From: Clostridium sp. M62/1
Lineage (GTDB): Bacteria; Bacillota; Clostridia; Lachnospirales; Lachnospiraceae
Reading direction: 5' to 3'
NCBI RefSeq assembly: GCF_020736365.1
Contig: NZ_CP085988.1
Coordinates: forward strand, 43,501-107,500
DNA: 64,000 bases
Shown here: one piece after another, positions 23,897-30,409 of the stretch
Layout: each line of letters opens with the position of its first letter
Position numbering within the stretch: the stretch's first letter is position 1
Notes under the pieces: model-generated
What the model saw: the letters and a program-made list of their open reading frames with translations, nothing else
Told to the model about the DNA's origin: nothing
Database searches by the model: none
Program-made: the position numbers and the translations under genes

Positions 23897-25480
23897 ATGT
23901 CACTCATTGGAAAAAACAACGAGGAAAAGATCTGGAATTTCCTCACCGGCAAGGGCCTGAACTCATACGGGGCCGCCGGACTCATGGGAAACCTGTTCGC
24001 GGAGAGCGGGCTCAACCCTCACAACCTCCAGAACACCTACGAGAAAAAGCTCGGCTATACAGACGACGACTACACCGACGCGGTGGACTCCGGAAAGTAT
24101 ACCGGCTTCGTGCATGACTCCGCAGGCTACGGCCTCGCGCAGTGGACATTCTGGAGCCGCAAGGAGGCGCTCCTGAATTATGTCAAGGCTGCCGGTGCCT
24201 CGATCGGAGATCTGGAAACTCAGCTCGGCTTCCTCTGGAAAGAACTCGCCGAAAGCTACACCGCGGTGCTGGCCGTGCTGAAAAAAGCCACCAGCGTGAG
24301 ACAGGCTTCCGACGCCGTGCTGCTCAAATATGAACAGCCAAAGGATCAGAGCGCCAGCGTCCAGACGAAGCGGGCCAGCTACGGGCAGACCTACTTCGAC
24401 AAATACGCAACCAAGACAACCAACGACACACAAGGAGGTAAAACCATGAGCAATAGTTCATTAGTGGACTGCACAGTTTACAGCCCTAACCACAGCGGAA
24501 AGAGAACCCACTCGATCGACCGTCTGACACCGCACTGCGTAGTCGGCCAGTTATCTGCCGAAACGATCGGCGCCTGCTTCCCTAAAGGCAGGGACGCAAG
24601 CTGCAACTACGGGATCGGGTACGACGGCCGCGTCTGCCTGATCGTGGACGAGTGCAACCGGAGCTGGTGCAGCTCCAGCAACGCAAACGACCAGCGAGCG
24701 ATCACGATCGAGTGCGCCAGCGATAAGGCCGAACCATACGCCATGAAATCCGCAGTTTACGAGAAATTGATCAAGCTCTGCGCTGACATCTGCAAGAGAA
24801 ACGGAAAAACGAAGGTGCTCTGGCTCGGCAGCAAGGAGAAGGCTCTCGCATACGAGCCGAAGGCGAACGAGATCGTCCTCACCGCGCACCGCTGGTTCGC
24901 GAATAAATCGTGCCCCGGCGACTGGCTTTATTCCAGATATGGGGAGCTCGCCGACAGAATCAACGCACTGCTCGGCTCTACTGACTCCGGCAACTCCGGC
25001 GGAAATAATACCCCGTCCGGCGGTTCCGGCGTGAAATACTACGTCCAGACCGGCGCCTATAAGCAGAAAGCAAACGCCGACGCTCAGCTCAAAAAGGTGA
25101 AGGCTGCCGGTTTTGACGCCATTCTCAAACAGTCCGGCGGCTTCTACAAGGTACAGACCGGCGCCTACTCCAAGAAAGAAAACGCCGACGCCGAAGTCAA
25201 AAAGCTGAAAGCGAAGGGCTTCGACGCAATCGTAACGACCGACGGCGGAAACGCTGCCGGATCTGCAAGCTCTGAGATCAAAGTCGGCGACGTGGTTCAG
25301 TTCTCTGGTGGCCCTCACTACGGAAGCACTGCAGCTTCGACTGCTGCCGGATCTCCGAAAGCTGGCCCGGCCAAAGTCACCAGAATTGTGAAGGGCGCAA
25401 AGCACCCGTACCATATCGTACACACTGACAGCCAGTCCAATGTCTACGGCTGGGTGGACGCGGCCAACGTCTCAAAATGA
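23897..25480 (+). CDS. Modular endolysin: lysozyme, amidase, two SPOR repeats and SH3-like domain
   Basis: The 527-residue protein begins with a phage tail-type lysozyme domain (about 5-175; Glu in Leu-Phe-Ala-Glu-Ser-Gly-Leu-Asn-Pro, later Gly-Leu-Ala-Gln-Trp). Next is an amidase_2/PGRP domain (about 185-365) with zinc ligands in Thr-Pro-His-Cys and Ala-His-Arg-Trp...Ser-Cys-Pro-Gly-Asp. Two SPOR-like repeats at about 375-450 (Tyr-Tyr-Val-Gln-Thr-Gly-Ala-Tyr, then Tyr-Lys-Val-Gln-Thr-Gly-Ala-Tyr) bind peptidoglycan. A final SH3-like module ends in Tyr-Gly-Trp-Val. It cleaves both glycan and stem peptide at lysis. A second start lies at 24446. Confidence 0.92.
   Translation: MSLIGKNNEEKIWNFLTGKGLNSYGAAGLMGNLFAESGLNPHNLQNTYEKKLGYTDDDYTDAVDSGKYTGFVHDSAGYGLAQWTFWSRKEALLNYVKAAGASIGDLETQLGFLWKELAESYTAVLAVLKKATSVRQASDAVLLKYEQPKDQSASVQTKRASYGQTYFDKYATKTTNDTQGGKTMSNSSLVDCTVYSPNHSGKRTHSIDRLTPHCVVGQLSAETIGACFPKGRDASCNYGIGYDGRVCLIVDECNRSWCSSSNANDQRAITIECASDKAEPYAMKSAVYEKLIKLCADICKRNGKTKVLWLGSKEKALAYEPKANEIVLTAHRWFANKSCPGDWLYSRYGELADRINALLGSTDSGNSGGNNTPSGGSGVKYYVQTGAYKQKANADAQLKKVKAAGFDAILKQSGGFYKVQTGAYSKKENADAEVKKLKAKGFDAIVTTDGGNAAGSASSEIKVGDVVQFSGGPHYGSTAASTAAGSPKAGPAKVTRIVKGAKHPYHIVHTDSQSNVYGWVDAANVSK
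24446..25480 (+). CDS. Short amidase-only endolysin from an internal start
   Basis: ATG 24446 is in frame with the endolysin (codon 184) and lies six bases after AAGGAGGTA. It falls exactly at the linker between lysozyme and amidase. The product would have 344 residues with amidase, SPOR repeats and SH3-like end. Several clostridial and other Gram-positive phage endolysins make such a truncated partner, which forms mixed oligomers with the full-length enzyme. The site is clear; use is inferred. Confidence 0.65.
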   Translation: MSNSSLVDCTVYSPNHSGKRTHSIDRLTPHCVVGQLSAETIGACFPKGRDASCNYGIGYDGRVCLIVDECNRSWCSSSNANDQRAITIECASDKAEPYAMKSAVYEKLIKLCADICKRNGKTKVLWLGSKEKALAYEPKANEIVLTAHRWFANKSCPGDWLYSRYGELADRINALLGSTDSGNSGGNNTPSGGSGVKYYVQTGAYKQKANADAQLKKVKAAGFDAILKQSGGFYKVQTGAYSKKENADAEVKKLKAKGFDAIVTTDGGNAAGSASSEIKVGDVVQFSGGPHYGSTAASTAAGSPKAGPAKVTRIVKGAKHPYHIVHTDSQSNVYGWVDAANVSK

Positions 25481-25770
25481 GCACGGCTGCCAGTGTCCTG
25501 CTGCTGATCGTGGCCGTGGCCGTCCATGCGATCTGGATCCGCTCCCTCGTGGAGTGGGACGGCTCACCGTGCGACGCAGCAGACTGTAAAAACTGCCCGT
25601 ACTATCCGGGAGAAAACAGAAAGGAGAACCAACACCATGAACGAAGCTATGACTCAGATCCTCAACGCAGCGACGCCGATCCTCTGCCTGCTCATTACTG
25701 CCGGTGGCGCCTACCTCGTGGCGCTGCTCAAACGCCAGACAGCCCAGATCGAGAAAGATCTGGACAATGA
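25477..25770 (+). CDS. Small membrane protein with Cys cluster, overlapping the holin gene
   Basis: An ATG overlaps the endolysin stop (ATGA). The first 20 residues are a hydrophobic span, followed by Cys-Asp-Ala-Ala-Asp-Cys-Lys-Asn-Cys-Pro-Tyr. After about residue 54 the frame overlaps the holin gene in another frame and becomes Arg/Asp/Pro rich, so this part may be poorly constrained. A spanin or holin partner is possible. The natural-looking start and Cys pattern support a real gene; the long overlap argues for caution. Confidence 0.45.
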   Translation: MSTAASVLLLIVAVAVHAIWIRSLVEWDGSPCDAADCKNCPYYPGENRKENQHHERSYDSDPQRSDADPLPAHYCRWRLPRGAAQTPDSPDRERSGQ

Positions 25771-26164
25771 GACAGCCACCAAATACATGAACATGGCAGT
25801 GGACGCCGTAGCTCAGGCCGTGGCCTACACGGCCCAGACGTTCGCGGACTCACTGAAAGCCGAGGGCAAATTCACCAAAGAGAAGCAGCTCGAAGCCTTC
25901 GAGAAGTCCAAAAACAAGACACTGGAGATCCTCGGCGACACAACCGTGGCCGCCCTCCGTGAGATTTACGGCGACTTCGACGCATGGCTCGAAACCAAGA
26001 TCGAGCAGGTATGCAGAGAAACCAAGGCCGCCAGCGAGTCCCAGATCAAGGCAGCAACGGCCGACGCAGCAACAACCGCGGCAAGCGTAGCGGCAACGAT
26101 CGCCACCACTGCGGTGCAGCAGCTCGCAGCCGAAGCTCCGGCCGCTGAATCTAAAACAGAATAG
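25637..26164 (+). CDS. Phage holin, LLH family
   Basis: The ATG at 25637 follows AGAAAGGAGAACC; the frame is open further upstream but without a site. The 175-residue protein has one N-terminal hydrophobic span (about 9-29), then a helical charged region with Tyr-Met-Asn-Met-Ala-Val-Asp-Ala-Val and Gly-Lys-Phe-Thr-Lys-Glu-Lys-Gln. This is typical of LLH holins, which carry a long cytoplasmic tail. The C-terminal 40 residues are Ala/Thr rich. It would open the membrane to release or activate the endolysin. Confidence 0.8.
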   Translation: MNEAMTQILNAATPILCLLITAGGAYLVALLKRQTAQIEKDLDNETATKYMNMAVDAVAQAVAYTAQTFADSLKAEGKFTKEKQLEAFEKSKNKTLEILGDTTVAALREIYGDFDAWLETKIEQVCRETKAASESQIKAATADAATTAASVAATIATTAVQQLAAEAPAAESKTE

Positions 26165-26192
26165 GCCCCTGACATGTTCAGGACATAAAGAA

Positions 26193-26232
26193 AGCCCGGC
26201 GGGAGTGTTATCTCCTACCGGGCTATTTTTTA
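26193..26232. terminator. Terminator between the late operon and the minus-strand gene
   Basis: The stem pairs AGCCCGG with CCGGGCT, then continues after one mismatch with GGGAG/CTCCT; the loop is 6 bases. Six T follow on the plus strand, and the minus strand also has a T-rich end. It ends the late operon and the convergent gene at 26230-26868. Confidence 0.85.
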
Positions 26233-26868
26233 TAAGCAGGCCAGCGCCGCCTTGTATGCCTTCGATCTCGTGTTTGGCTTCTGGAAGTCGTAGCGATCGC
26301 GGCCCTCCACCGACTTCGCAAGAGCGGGATCCGCCGCCACCTGATCGGCAAACTGGCAAAACTTCAAATACTGCGGAGCTTTTCGAGGATCCGCCAGACC
26401 GGAACTGGCCACACTGGCAGCAACTGCATGGGCGAAAAGGATCGCCTTCTCCCTGATCGGAAGTTGGCAAACCATACAGTCAAGCAAGCCACCCTCTCCG
26501 GCCAGCGTAGAAAAGCAAACGCCGCAGCTCTGAGCATACTCTACAAGACCGGGAGCGGGATCCTGATCGTCTCCGATCTCTGCCCTGCTGATCAACGCGG
26601 TGGCGTCCACAACCGTGCAGCCTTCCGGCAGACGAACACCAAGATCTGCGGCGTACCGCTGCTGCTTTTCAGACGGCGGGAGGAACGGGATCACCTCAAC
26701 GCTCTGCGGATCCACACAGCCAAGAGCTGCCGCCTTCTCTACTGCTGCCGCTTCTGAAATGGCGTCCACCTTTTTGTACTTTTTCTTTCCTGTCCCCGGA
26801 TCTTTTCCCCAGATCCCAAAAATTCCATAATTACAAAACCCGCCGAACGGGCCCTTCTTTCCAACCAT
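26230..26868 (-). CDS. Unknown prophage protein, oppositely oriented to the late operon
   Basis: The 212-residue product starts after AGGAGGG on the minus strand. It has a Gly-rich beta start (Gly-Pro-Phe-Gly-Gly-Phe-Cys-Asn-Tyr-Gly-Ile). The central segment Pro-Pro-Ser-Glu-Lys-Gln-Gln-Arg-Tyr-Ala-Ala-Asp-Leu-Gly-Val with Ala-Leu-Ile-Ser-Arg resembles a small domain that often accompanies HIRAN or DNA-related proteins. Two Cys pairs lie in the middle (Cys-Gly-Val-Cys and Cys-Met-Val-Cys). It has its own consensus promoter and operator-like repeats, so it is probably expressed in the lysogen. No function can be assigned. Confidence 0.65.
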   Translation of the reverse strand: MVGKKGPFGGFCNYGIFGIWGKDPGTGKKKYKKVDAISEAAAVEKAAALGCVDPQSVEVIPFLPPSEKQQRYAADLGVRLPEGCTVVDATALISRAEIGDDQDPAPGLVEYAQSCGVCFSTLAGEGGLLDCMVCQLPIREKAILFAHAVAASVASSGLADPRKAPQYLKFCQFADQVAADPALAKSVEGRDRYDFQKPNTRSKAYKAALACL

Positions 26869-26908
26869 GCCATGCCCTCCTAATTCTTTTTTGCGTTTAT
26901 TCGCTTTT

Positions 26909-26980
26909 AGTCATGTTTGGGATAATTATAGGCGCCCGGCCATGGTAAAGTCAAGAAGCTATCAGTCATGTTTGGGATAA
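26909..26980. promoter_or_regulatory. Two 17-bp direct repeats, likely operator sites
   Basis: AGTCATGTTTGGGATAA occurs at 26909-26925 and 26964-26980. The copies flank the minus-strand promoter: one covers its start-site side, the other lies upstream of its -35 and next to the ribosome binding site of the XRE gene. A regulator binding both could shut the promoter or loop the DNA. Confidence 0.7.
26925..26954 (-). promoter_or_regulatory. Sigma-A promoter for the 212-residue minus-strand gene
   Basis: On the minus strand TTGACT (26949-26954) and TATAAT (26925-26930) are separated by 18 bases. The start site would lie about 50 bases before the gene. Operator-like direct repeats flank it. Confidence 0.75.
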
Positions 26981-26994
26981 AGGAGGGTGAAAGG

Positions 26995-27243
26995 TTGAAA
27001 CTCTACAAGCACACGAATGGAACGTGCAACGCCTCCGGCCCTGCGATCCGGGCCCTCCGCGAAAGGGCGGGAATATCTCAGGAACAGCTCGCCGCCAAGT
27101 TGCAACTGGCTGGGCTGAATCTGAATCAGAAAGCAGTGAGCCGGATCGAAACCGGCGACCGCGTGGTGCCGGACTTCGAGCTAAACTATTTTGCGACAGT
27201 GCTCGGCGTGCCAGTTTGCACACTGCTGGAATATGAAAAATGA
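26995..27243 (+). CDS. XRE-family phage regulator
   Basis: I choose TTG 26995 because AAAGGAGGG lies eight bases upstream; an ATG at 26968 sits inside the operator repeat and has no site. The 82-residue protein carries a helix-turn-helix of the Cro/CI type, with Gly-Ile-Ser-Gln-Glu-Gln-Leu-Ala and Val-Ser-Arg-Ile-Glu-Thr-Gly. It lacks a cleavable C-terminal domain. It probably binds the 17-bp repeats upstream of itself and regulates the divergent gene. A hairpin terminator follows directly. Confidence 0.8.
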   Translation: MKLYKHTNGTCNASGPAIRALRERAGISQEQLAAKLQLAGLNLNQKAVSRIETGDRVVPDFELNYFATVLGVPVCTLLEYEK

Positions 27244-27267
27244 GGCGGGAAACCGTCTCTTTTTTTA
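27242..27267 (+). terminator. Terminator after the first XRE gene
   Basis: A 7-bp stem (GAGGCGG with CCGTCTC, one G-T pair) with a GAAA tetraloop overlaps the stop codon and is followed by eight T. Confidence 0.8.
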
Positions 27268-27299
27268 TGCGAAAAAGTGCGAAAATGCAGGAAATGAGC

Positions 27300-27328
27300 T
27301 TGACTATATACACCCGTAGGTGTATAAT
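27300..27328 (+). promoter_or_regulatory. Strong promoter with a perfect palindromic operator in its spacer
   Basis: TTGACT (27300-27305) and TATAAT (27323-27328) are 17 bases apart. Between and overlapping the -10 lies the palindrome TATACACCCGTAGGTGTATA (27307-27326; 8-bp arms). A dimeric repressor bound here would block RNA polymerase directly. It drives the 41-codon gene at 27403 and perhaps the second XRE gene. Confidence 0.85.
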
Positions 27329-27402
27329 AATATTACAAGGTAAGGGAAAACCTGAGTAAGAAAAAAGGAGGAAAACAGAACAAGCGAAAGGAGGACACAA
27401 CG

Positions 27403-27528
27403 GTGGACGAACAGAAAGAAAAGCAAACAAAAGAACTGCTCGAAGTTCTCGAAAAGGCTTTAAGAAGTGAAGCGGTGGAACGGATCACGATAACAATAAA
27501 GCCAAATCAAAAACCTAAGCAGTCCTAA
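27403..27528 (+). CDS. 41-residue phage protein of unknown function
   Basis: The GTG start has AAAGGAGGACACAAC upstream and lies directly downstream of the operator-controlled promoter. The product is a charged helix (Glu-Leu-Leu-Glu-Val-Leu-Glu-Lys-Ala-Leu) followed by a short strand Glu-Arg-Ile-Thr-Ile-Thr-Ile-Lys and a Lys/Gln/Pro tail. It ends before a terminator. Its place suggests a small antirepressor or host-takeover protein. This is inference from context. Confidence 0.6.
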   Translation: MDEQKEKQTKELLEVLEKALRSEAVERITITIKPNQKPKQS

Positions 27529-27534
27529 AGGCTC

Positions 27535-27564
27535 GGCGGTGGGAAATTCCCACCCACCGCCTTT
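27535..27564 (+). terminator. Hairpin after the 41-codon gene
   Basis: GGCGGTGGG pairs with CCCACCGCC over a 9-base loop and is followed by TTTATTATAT. It is a likely terminator or attenuator between the small gene and the second XRE gene. Confidence 0.7.
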
Positions 27565-27608
27565 ATTATATCCACCGGCTACAACAAAGTCAAGAAGGAG
27601 GCCGACAC

Positions 27609-27869
27609 ATGGAAATCACGGTAAAGGTAAATTATAAAAACGAAAAACTGCAAAAGCTCAGACAGGCCGCTGGCCTCTCCCAGTCGCAGCTCGCGGAAGC
27701 CGCCGGGGTAAACGTCCGAATGTATCAGAAATATGAACAGGGCGACCGGGATATAAGCAAGGCGCAGCTCTCCACGCTGCTGCGGATCTGTAAAGCACTG
27801 AGTTGTAAACTCTCAGATATAGTGACAGACGCGGAAACGTCCGAGCTTTTAGCAGAGTATGAGAAATAA
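27609..27869 (+). CDS. Second XRE-family regulator
   Basis: The 86-residue protein has a clear helix-turn-helix: Gly-Leu-Ser-Gln-Ser-Gln-Leu-Ala-Glu-Ala-Ala-Gly-Val, then Met-Tyr-Gln-Lys-Tyr-Glu-Gln-Gly. It starts after AAGAAGGAGG. Single-domain proteins of this kind act as Cro-like or auxiliary repressors. It probably reads the TATACACC/GGTGTATA operator or the 17-bp repeats, but which one cannot be decided by eye. A UUCG-loop terminator follows. Confidence 0.8.
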   Translation: MEITVKVNYKNEKLQKLRQAAGLSQSQLAEAAGVNVRMYQKYEQGDRDISKAQLSTLLRICKALSCKLSDIVTDAETSELLAEYEK

Positions 27870-27885
27870 GCACCACACATTCAAG

Positions 27886-27914
27886 GGGGCGGCTTCGGCT
27901 GCCCCTCATTTTTT
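27886..27914 (+). terminator. Terminator after the second XRE gene
   Basis: An 8-bp stem (GGGGCGGC with GCTGCCCC, one G-T pair) capped by the very stable TTCG tetraloop is followed by TCATTTTTT. Confidence 0.85.
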
Positions 27915-27933
27915 GTATATTGGAGGTAAACCC

Positions 27934-28977
27934 ATGAGAAGATTCAAACACCTGAGCAAATCCGACAGGATCCGGATCGAAACCCTGAACAATGACGGCA
28001 AGACTCCGAAAGAAATCGCGGAAGTTGTCGGCGTGCATATTAGCACAATATACCGCGAGCTGCAGCGTGGACAGTACACGCACCGGAATAGTGACTGGAC
28101 AGAGGAAACCCGATACAGTTCAGACCTCAGCGAAATGAAATACCGGGCCAACCTTGCGGCCAAAGGCGCCGACCTGAAAATCGGAAACGATCGCCGCCTC
28201 GCTGAATATATAGAAACCAAGATCGCAGACGAAAAGTACAGCCCGGAGGCCGTGCTGGGAGAAATCAAGGCGCAAGGGCTCCGGTTCAACATAGAGATCA
28301 AGAGCAAAAACACCATTTACAGTTATATCGAGAAGGGGATCTTCCTCAGACTCACAAACAAAGACCTCCCGGTCAAGGGTGACAAGAAGCGCAGCTACCA
28401 CAAGGTACAGACTCAGAAACGCGCACCGAAGGGCGAAAGCATAGAAAAGCGCCCGGATATAATCGGCGAGCGCTCCACCTTCGGGCACTGGGAAATGGAC
28501 ACCGTAGTGAGTGCCAGACCGGGAAAGGCTGCGATCCTCGTCCTGACCGAGAGACTCACCCGGAATGAGATCACGGCCAAACTCCCGGACAAAAGCGCGG
28601 CCAGCGTGGTGCAGGCCCTCGACGATCTGGAAAAAGAATGGGGTGAGCTTTTCCCTCGCGTGTTCCAAACAATCACCGTAGACAACGGCAGCGAGTTTGC
28701 GGACTGCCCCGGCATAGAGCGCAGCATACTGGCGGAGGGATCCCGGACGAAGTGCTACTACTGCCACCCGTACAGCTCATACGAGCGCGGAAGTAACGAG
28801 AACCTCAACAAGATGATCCGCCGCTGGCTGCCAAAGGGGACGAACTTCGACGAGATCGGCGCCGAAGTGATCCAGACAATAACAAACTGGCTGAACAACT
28901 ACCCGCGGAAGATCCTCGGATTTTTGCCAGCCAGTGCAGTATTTCAAGAGCAAATGGACGCCCTTTTGGGGGCCTGA
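27934..28977 (+). CDS. IS30-type DDE transposase at the prophage right end
   Basis: The ATG at 27934 follows TTGGAGGTAAACCC; the open frame upstream is the terminator region. The 347-residue enzyme has an N-terminal HTH (Leu-Ser-Lys-Ser-Asp-Arg-Ile-Arg-Ile...Thr-Ile-Tyr-Arg-Glu-Leu) typical of IS30. The catalytic acids are in His-Trp-Glu-Met-Asp-Thr-Val, Thr-Val-Asp-Asn-Gly-Ser-Glu-Phe and Gly-Ser-Asn-Glu-Asn-Leu. It is spaced and oriented like a phage gene and is the last prophage gene before host DNA. I could not find clear terminal inverted repeats of a separate IS around it. It may be the phage's own mobilisation enzyme or a passenger. Confidence 0.85.
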   Translation: MRRFKHLSKSDRIRIETLNNDGKTPKEIAEVVGVHISTIYRELQRGQYTHRNSDWTEETRYSSDLSEMKYRANLAAKGADLKIGNDRRLAEYIETKIADEKYSPEAVLGEIKAQGLRFNIEIKSKNTIYSYIEKGIFLRLTNKDLPVKGDKKRSYHKVQTQKRAPKGESIEKRPDIIGERSTFGHWEMDTVVSARPGKAAILVLTERLTRNEITAKLPDKSAASVVQALDDLEKEWGELFPRVFQTITVDNGSEFADCPGIERSILAEGSRTKCYYCHPYSSYERGSNENLNKMIRRWLPKGTNFDEIGAEVIQTITNWLNNYPRKILGFLPASAVFQEQMDALLGA

Positions 28978-29046
28978 TAAAATTTATTTAATTTTTTTCG
29001 CATTTACTCTTGACTTTTCCCAGTTTTTCCCGCCTTTTTCTGCAGC
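28978..29046. other. Probable prophage-chromosome junction
   Basis: This AT-rich stretch separates the last phage gene from the minus-strand host gene DUF951. Phage-type codon use (many GATC/CTCGGC words) stops here. The exact end and any target duplication cannot be set because the left end lies outside the window. Confidence 0.5.
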
Positions 29047-29244
29047 TTATGCTTTCTTTTCCCCGTCTTTGTTTTTGAGCCCTCTCGTGTTTTTCTGAAC
29101 AAGGGGTCTGGCCATCATGACCTGGTGGCCGCAGCCCATGCATCTGAGTCTGAAATCAGCTCCCACTCTGAGAATCTCCCACTCCTGGCTTCCGCAGGGA
29201 TGGGGCTTTTTCAGTTTTACAATATCTCCAACCTCGTATACCAT
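29047..29244 (-). CDS. DUF951 family protein
   Basis: The 65-residue protein starts at the minus-strand ATG at 29244, preceded by GGAGAG; a longer frame upstream is unlikely. It shows Gly-Asp-Ile-Val-Lys-Leu-Lys-Lys-Pro-His-Pro-Cys-Gly and Arg-Cys-Met-Gly-Cys-Gly-His, the conserved core of DUF951, a small zinc-ribbon-like protein common in Firmicutes. In many relatives it lies near a mechanosensitive channel gene; here it is downstream of an aldo/keto reductase and next to the prophage edge. Function is unknown. Confidence 0.85.
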   Translation of the reverse strand: MVYEVGDIVKLKKPHPCGSQEWEILRVGADFRLRCMGCGHQVMMARPLVQKNTRGLKNKDGEKKA

Positions 29245-29329
29245 GTTTCTCTCCATAAATCCATATTTTCCTGATTCGGCTCTCCCGCCGCTGTTTTCTC
29301 TTCTGTCCTCTGCTTTCCTTGCCTCCCGC

Positions 29330-30334
29330 TCAGCAGGATGCCAGAATCCTGTCAATTTCTTCCTGTTCACCGCTATCCAGAGGTTTCTGGAAAAGGATTT
29401 TTACATTCTCCGCAATCTGCTCCGGGCGGCTTGCCCCGATGAGGACAGAGGTAACTTCCCTTCTCCTGAGCACCCACATAAGGGCAAGCTGGGCCAGAGA
29501 CTGCCCTCTCTCCCCGGCGAACCGCTGAAGCCTTTGTATCTTTTCCCGGTTTTCTTCCTTAATATATCTCTCTGCAACCGTTGTGCCCTTTTTAGCCGCC
29601 CGGGAATCCTCCGGGATTTTGGTCAGGTATTTTCCGGTCAGCGCTCCCTGGGCCAGAGGGCTGAAACAGATGCAGCCGGCCCCATTCTCCTCCAAGGCTT
29701 CCAGCAGGCCGTCCTCCGGCCACCGTTCCAGCAGATTGTAACGGATCTGGTCCACCAGACACGGCGTGTGAAGCTCCCGGAGAATGGCCGCCGCCTTCCT
29801 GGCCTCCTCCTCCCTGTAATTGGAAATTCCCACATAGAGGGCCTTGCCCTGGCGGACGATATCGCTCAGGGCCTCCATGGTCTCCTCCAGGGGCGTCTCC
29901 GGGTCCGGCCTGTGGTGATAAAAAATATCCACATACTCAAGCCCCATGCGGCAAAGGCTCTGATCAATGCTGGCCATCAGATATTTTCTGGATCCCCAGT
30001 TGCCGTAGGGCCCCGGCCACATCTCATATCCTGCCTTTGTAGAAATAATCAGCTCATCCCTGAATCCCTTCAAATCCTCCCTCAGAATCTCTCCAAAGTT
30101 CTCCTCAGCAGCCCCCGCAGCGGGAAAACCGTAATTATTAGCCAGATCAAAGTGTGTGATTCCCAGATCAAAGGCTGTAAGAATCAGCTCTCTTCTCTCC
30201 TCCTTTGTCTTTTCCGTACCGAAGTTCTGCCATAGACCGAAGGATAATTCCGGAAGCAGCAGCCCGCTCCTCCCGCATCTTCTGTATTTCATTCTGCCAT
30301 ATCTGCCGCCGTCAGGCTTATAACTGTGTTCCAT
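29330..30334 (-). CDS. Aldo/keto reductase (YghZ-like)
   Basis: The 334-residue (beta/alpha)8 NADPH-dependent oxidoreductase has Phe-Asp-Leu-Ala-Asn-Asn-Tyr-Gly near residue 65 with the catalytic Asp/Tyr. A later Gly-Ile-Ser-Asn-Tyr segment and Ser-Pro-Leu-Ala-Gln-Gly-Ala-Leu-Thr-Gly-Lys-Tyr-Leu belong to the YghZ/L-glyceraldehyde 3-phosphate reductase group. The end Val-Leu-Ile-Gly-Ala-Ser-Arg-Pro-Glu-Gln-Ile binds the cofactor phosphate. It likely detoxifies small aldehydes. It is followed by DUF951 and preceded by the sirtuin on the same strand. Confidence 0.88.
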   Translation of the reverse strand: MEHSYKPDGGRYGRMKYRRCGRSGLLLPELSFGLWQNFGTEKTKEERRELILTAFDLGITHFDLANNYGFPAAGAAEENFGEILREDLKGFRDELIISTKAGYEMWPGPYGNWGSRKYLMASIDQSLCRMGLEYVDIFYHHRPDPETPLEETMEALSDIVRQGKALYVGISNYREEEARKAAAILRELHTPCLVDQIRYNLLERWPEDGLLEALEENGAGCICFSPLAQGALTGKYLTKIPEDSRAAKKGTTVAERYIKEENREKIQRLQRFAGERGQSLAQLALMWVLRRREVTSVLIGASRPEQIAENVKILFQKPLDSGEQEEIDRILASC

Positions 30335-30409
30335 TGTCCGCCAAGCCTCCGCTCCCCTGATTTATTGTCTTTATTGTCTTTCTCCGCACCGTCTGCCCGG
30401 CCTGTTTCT

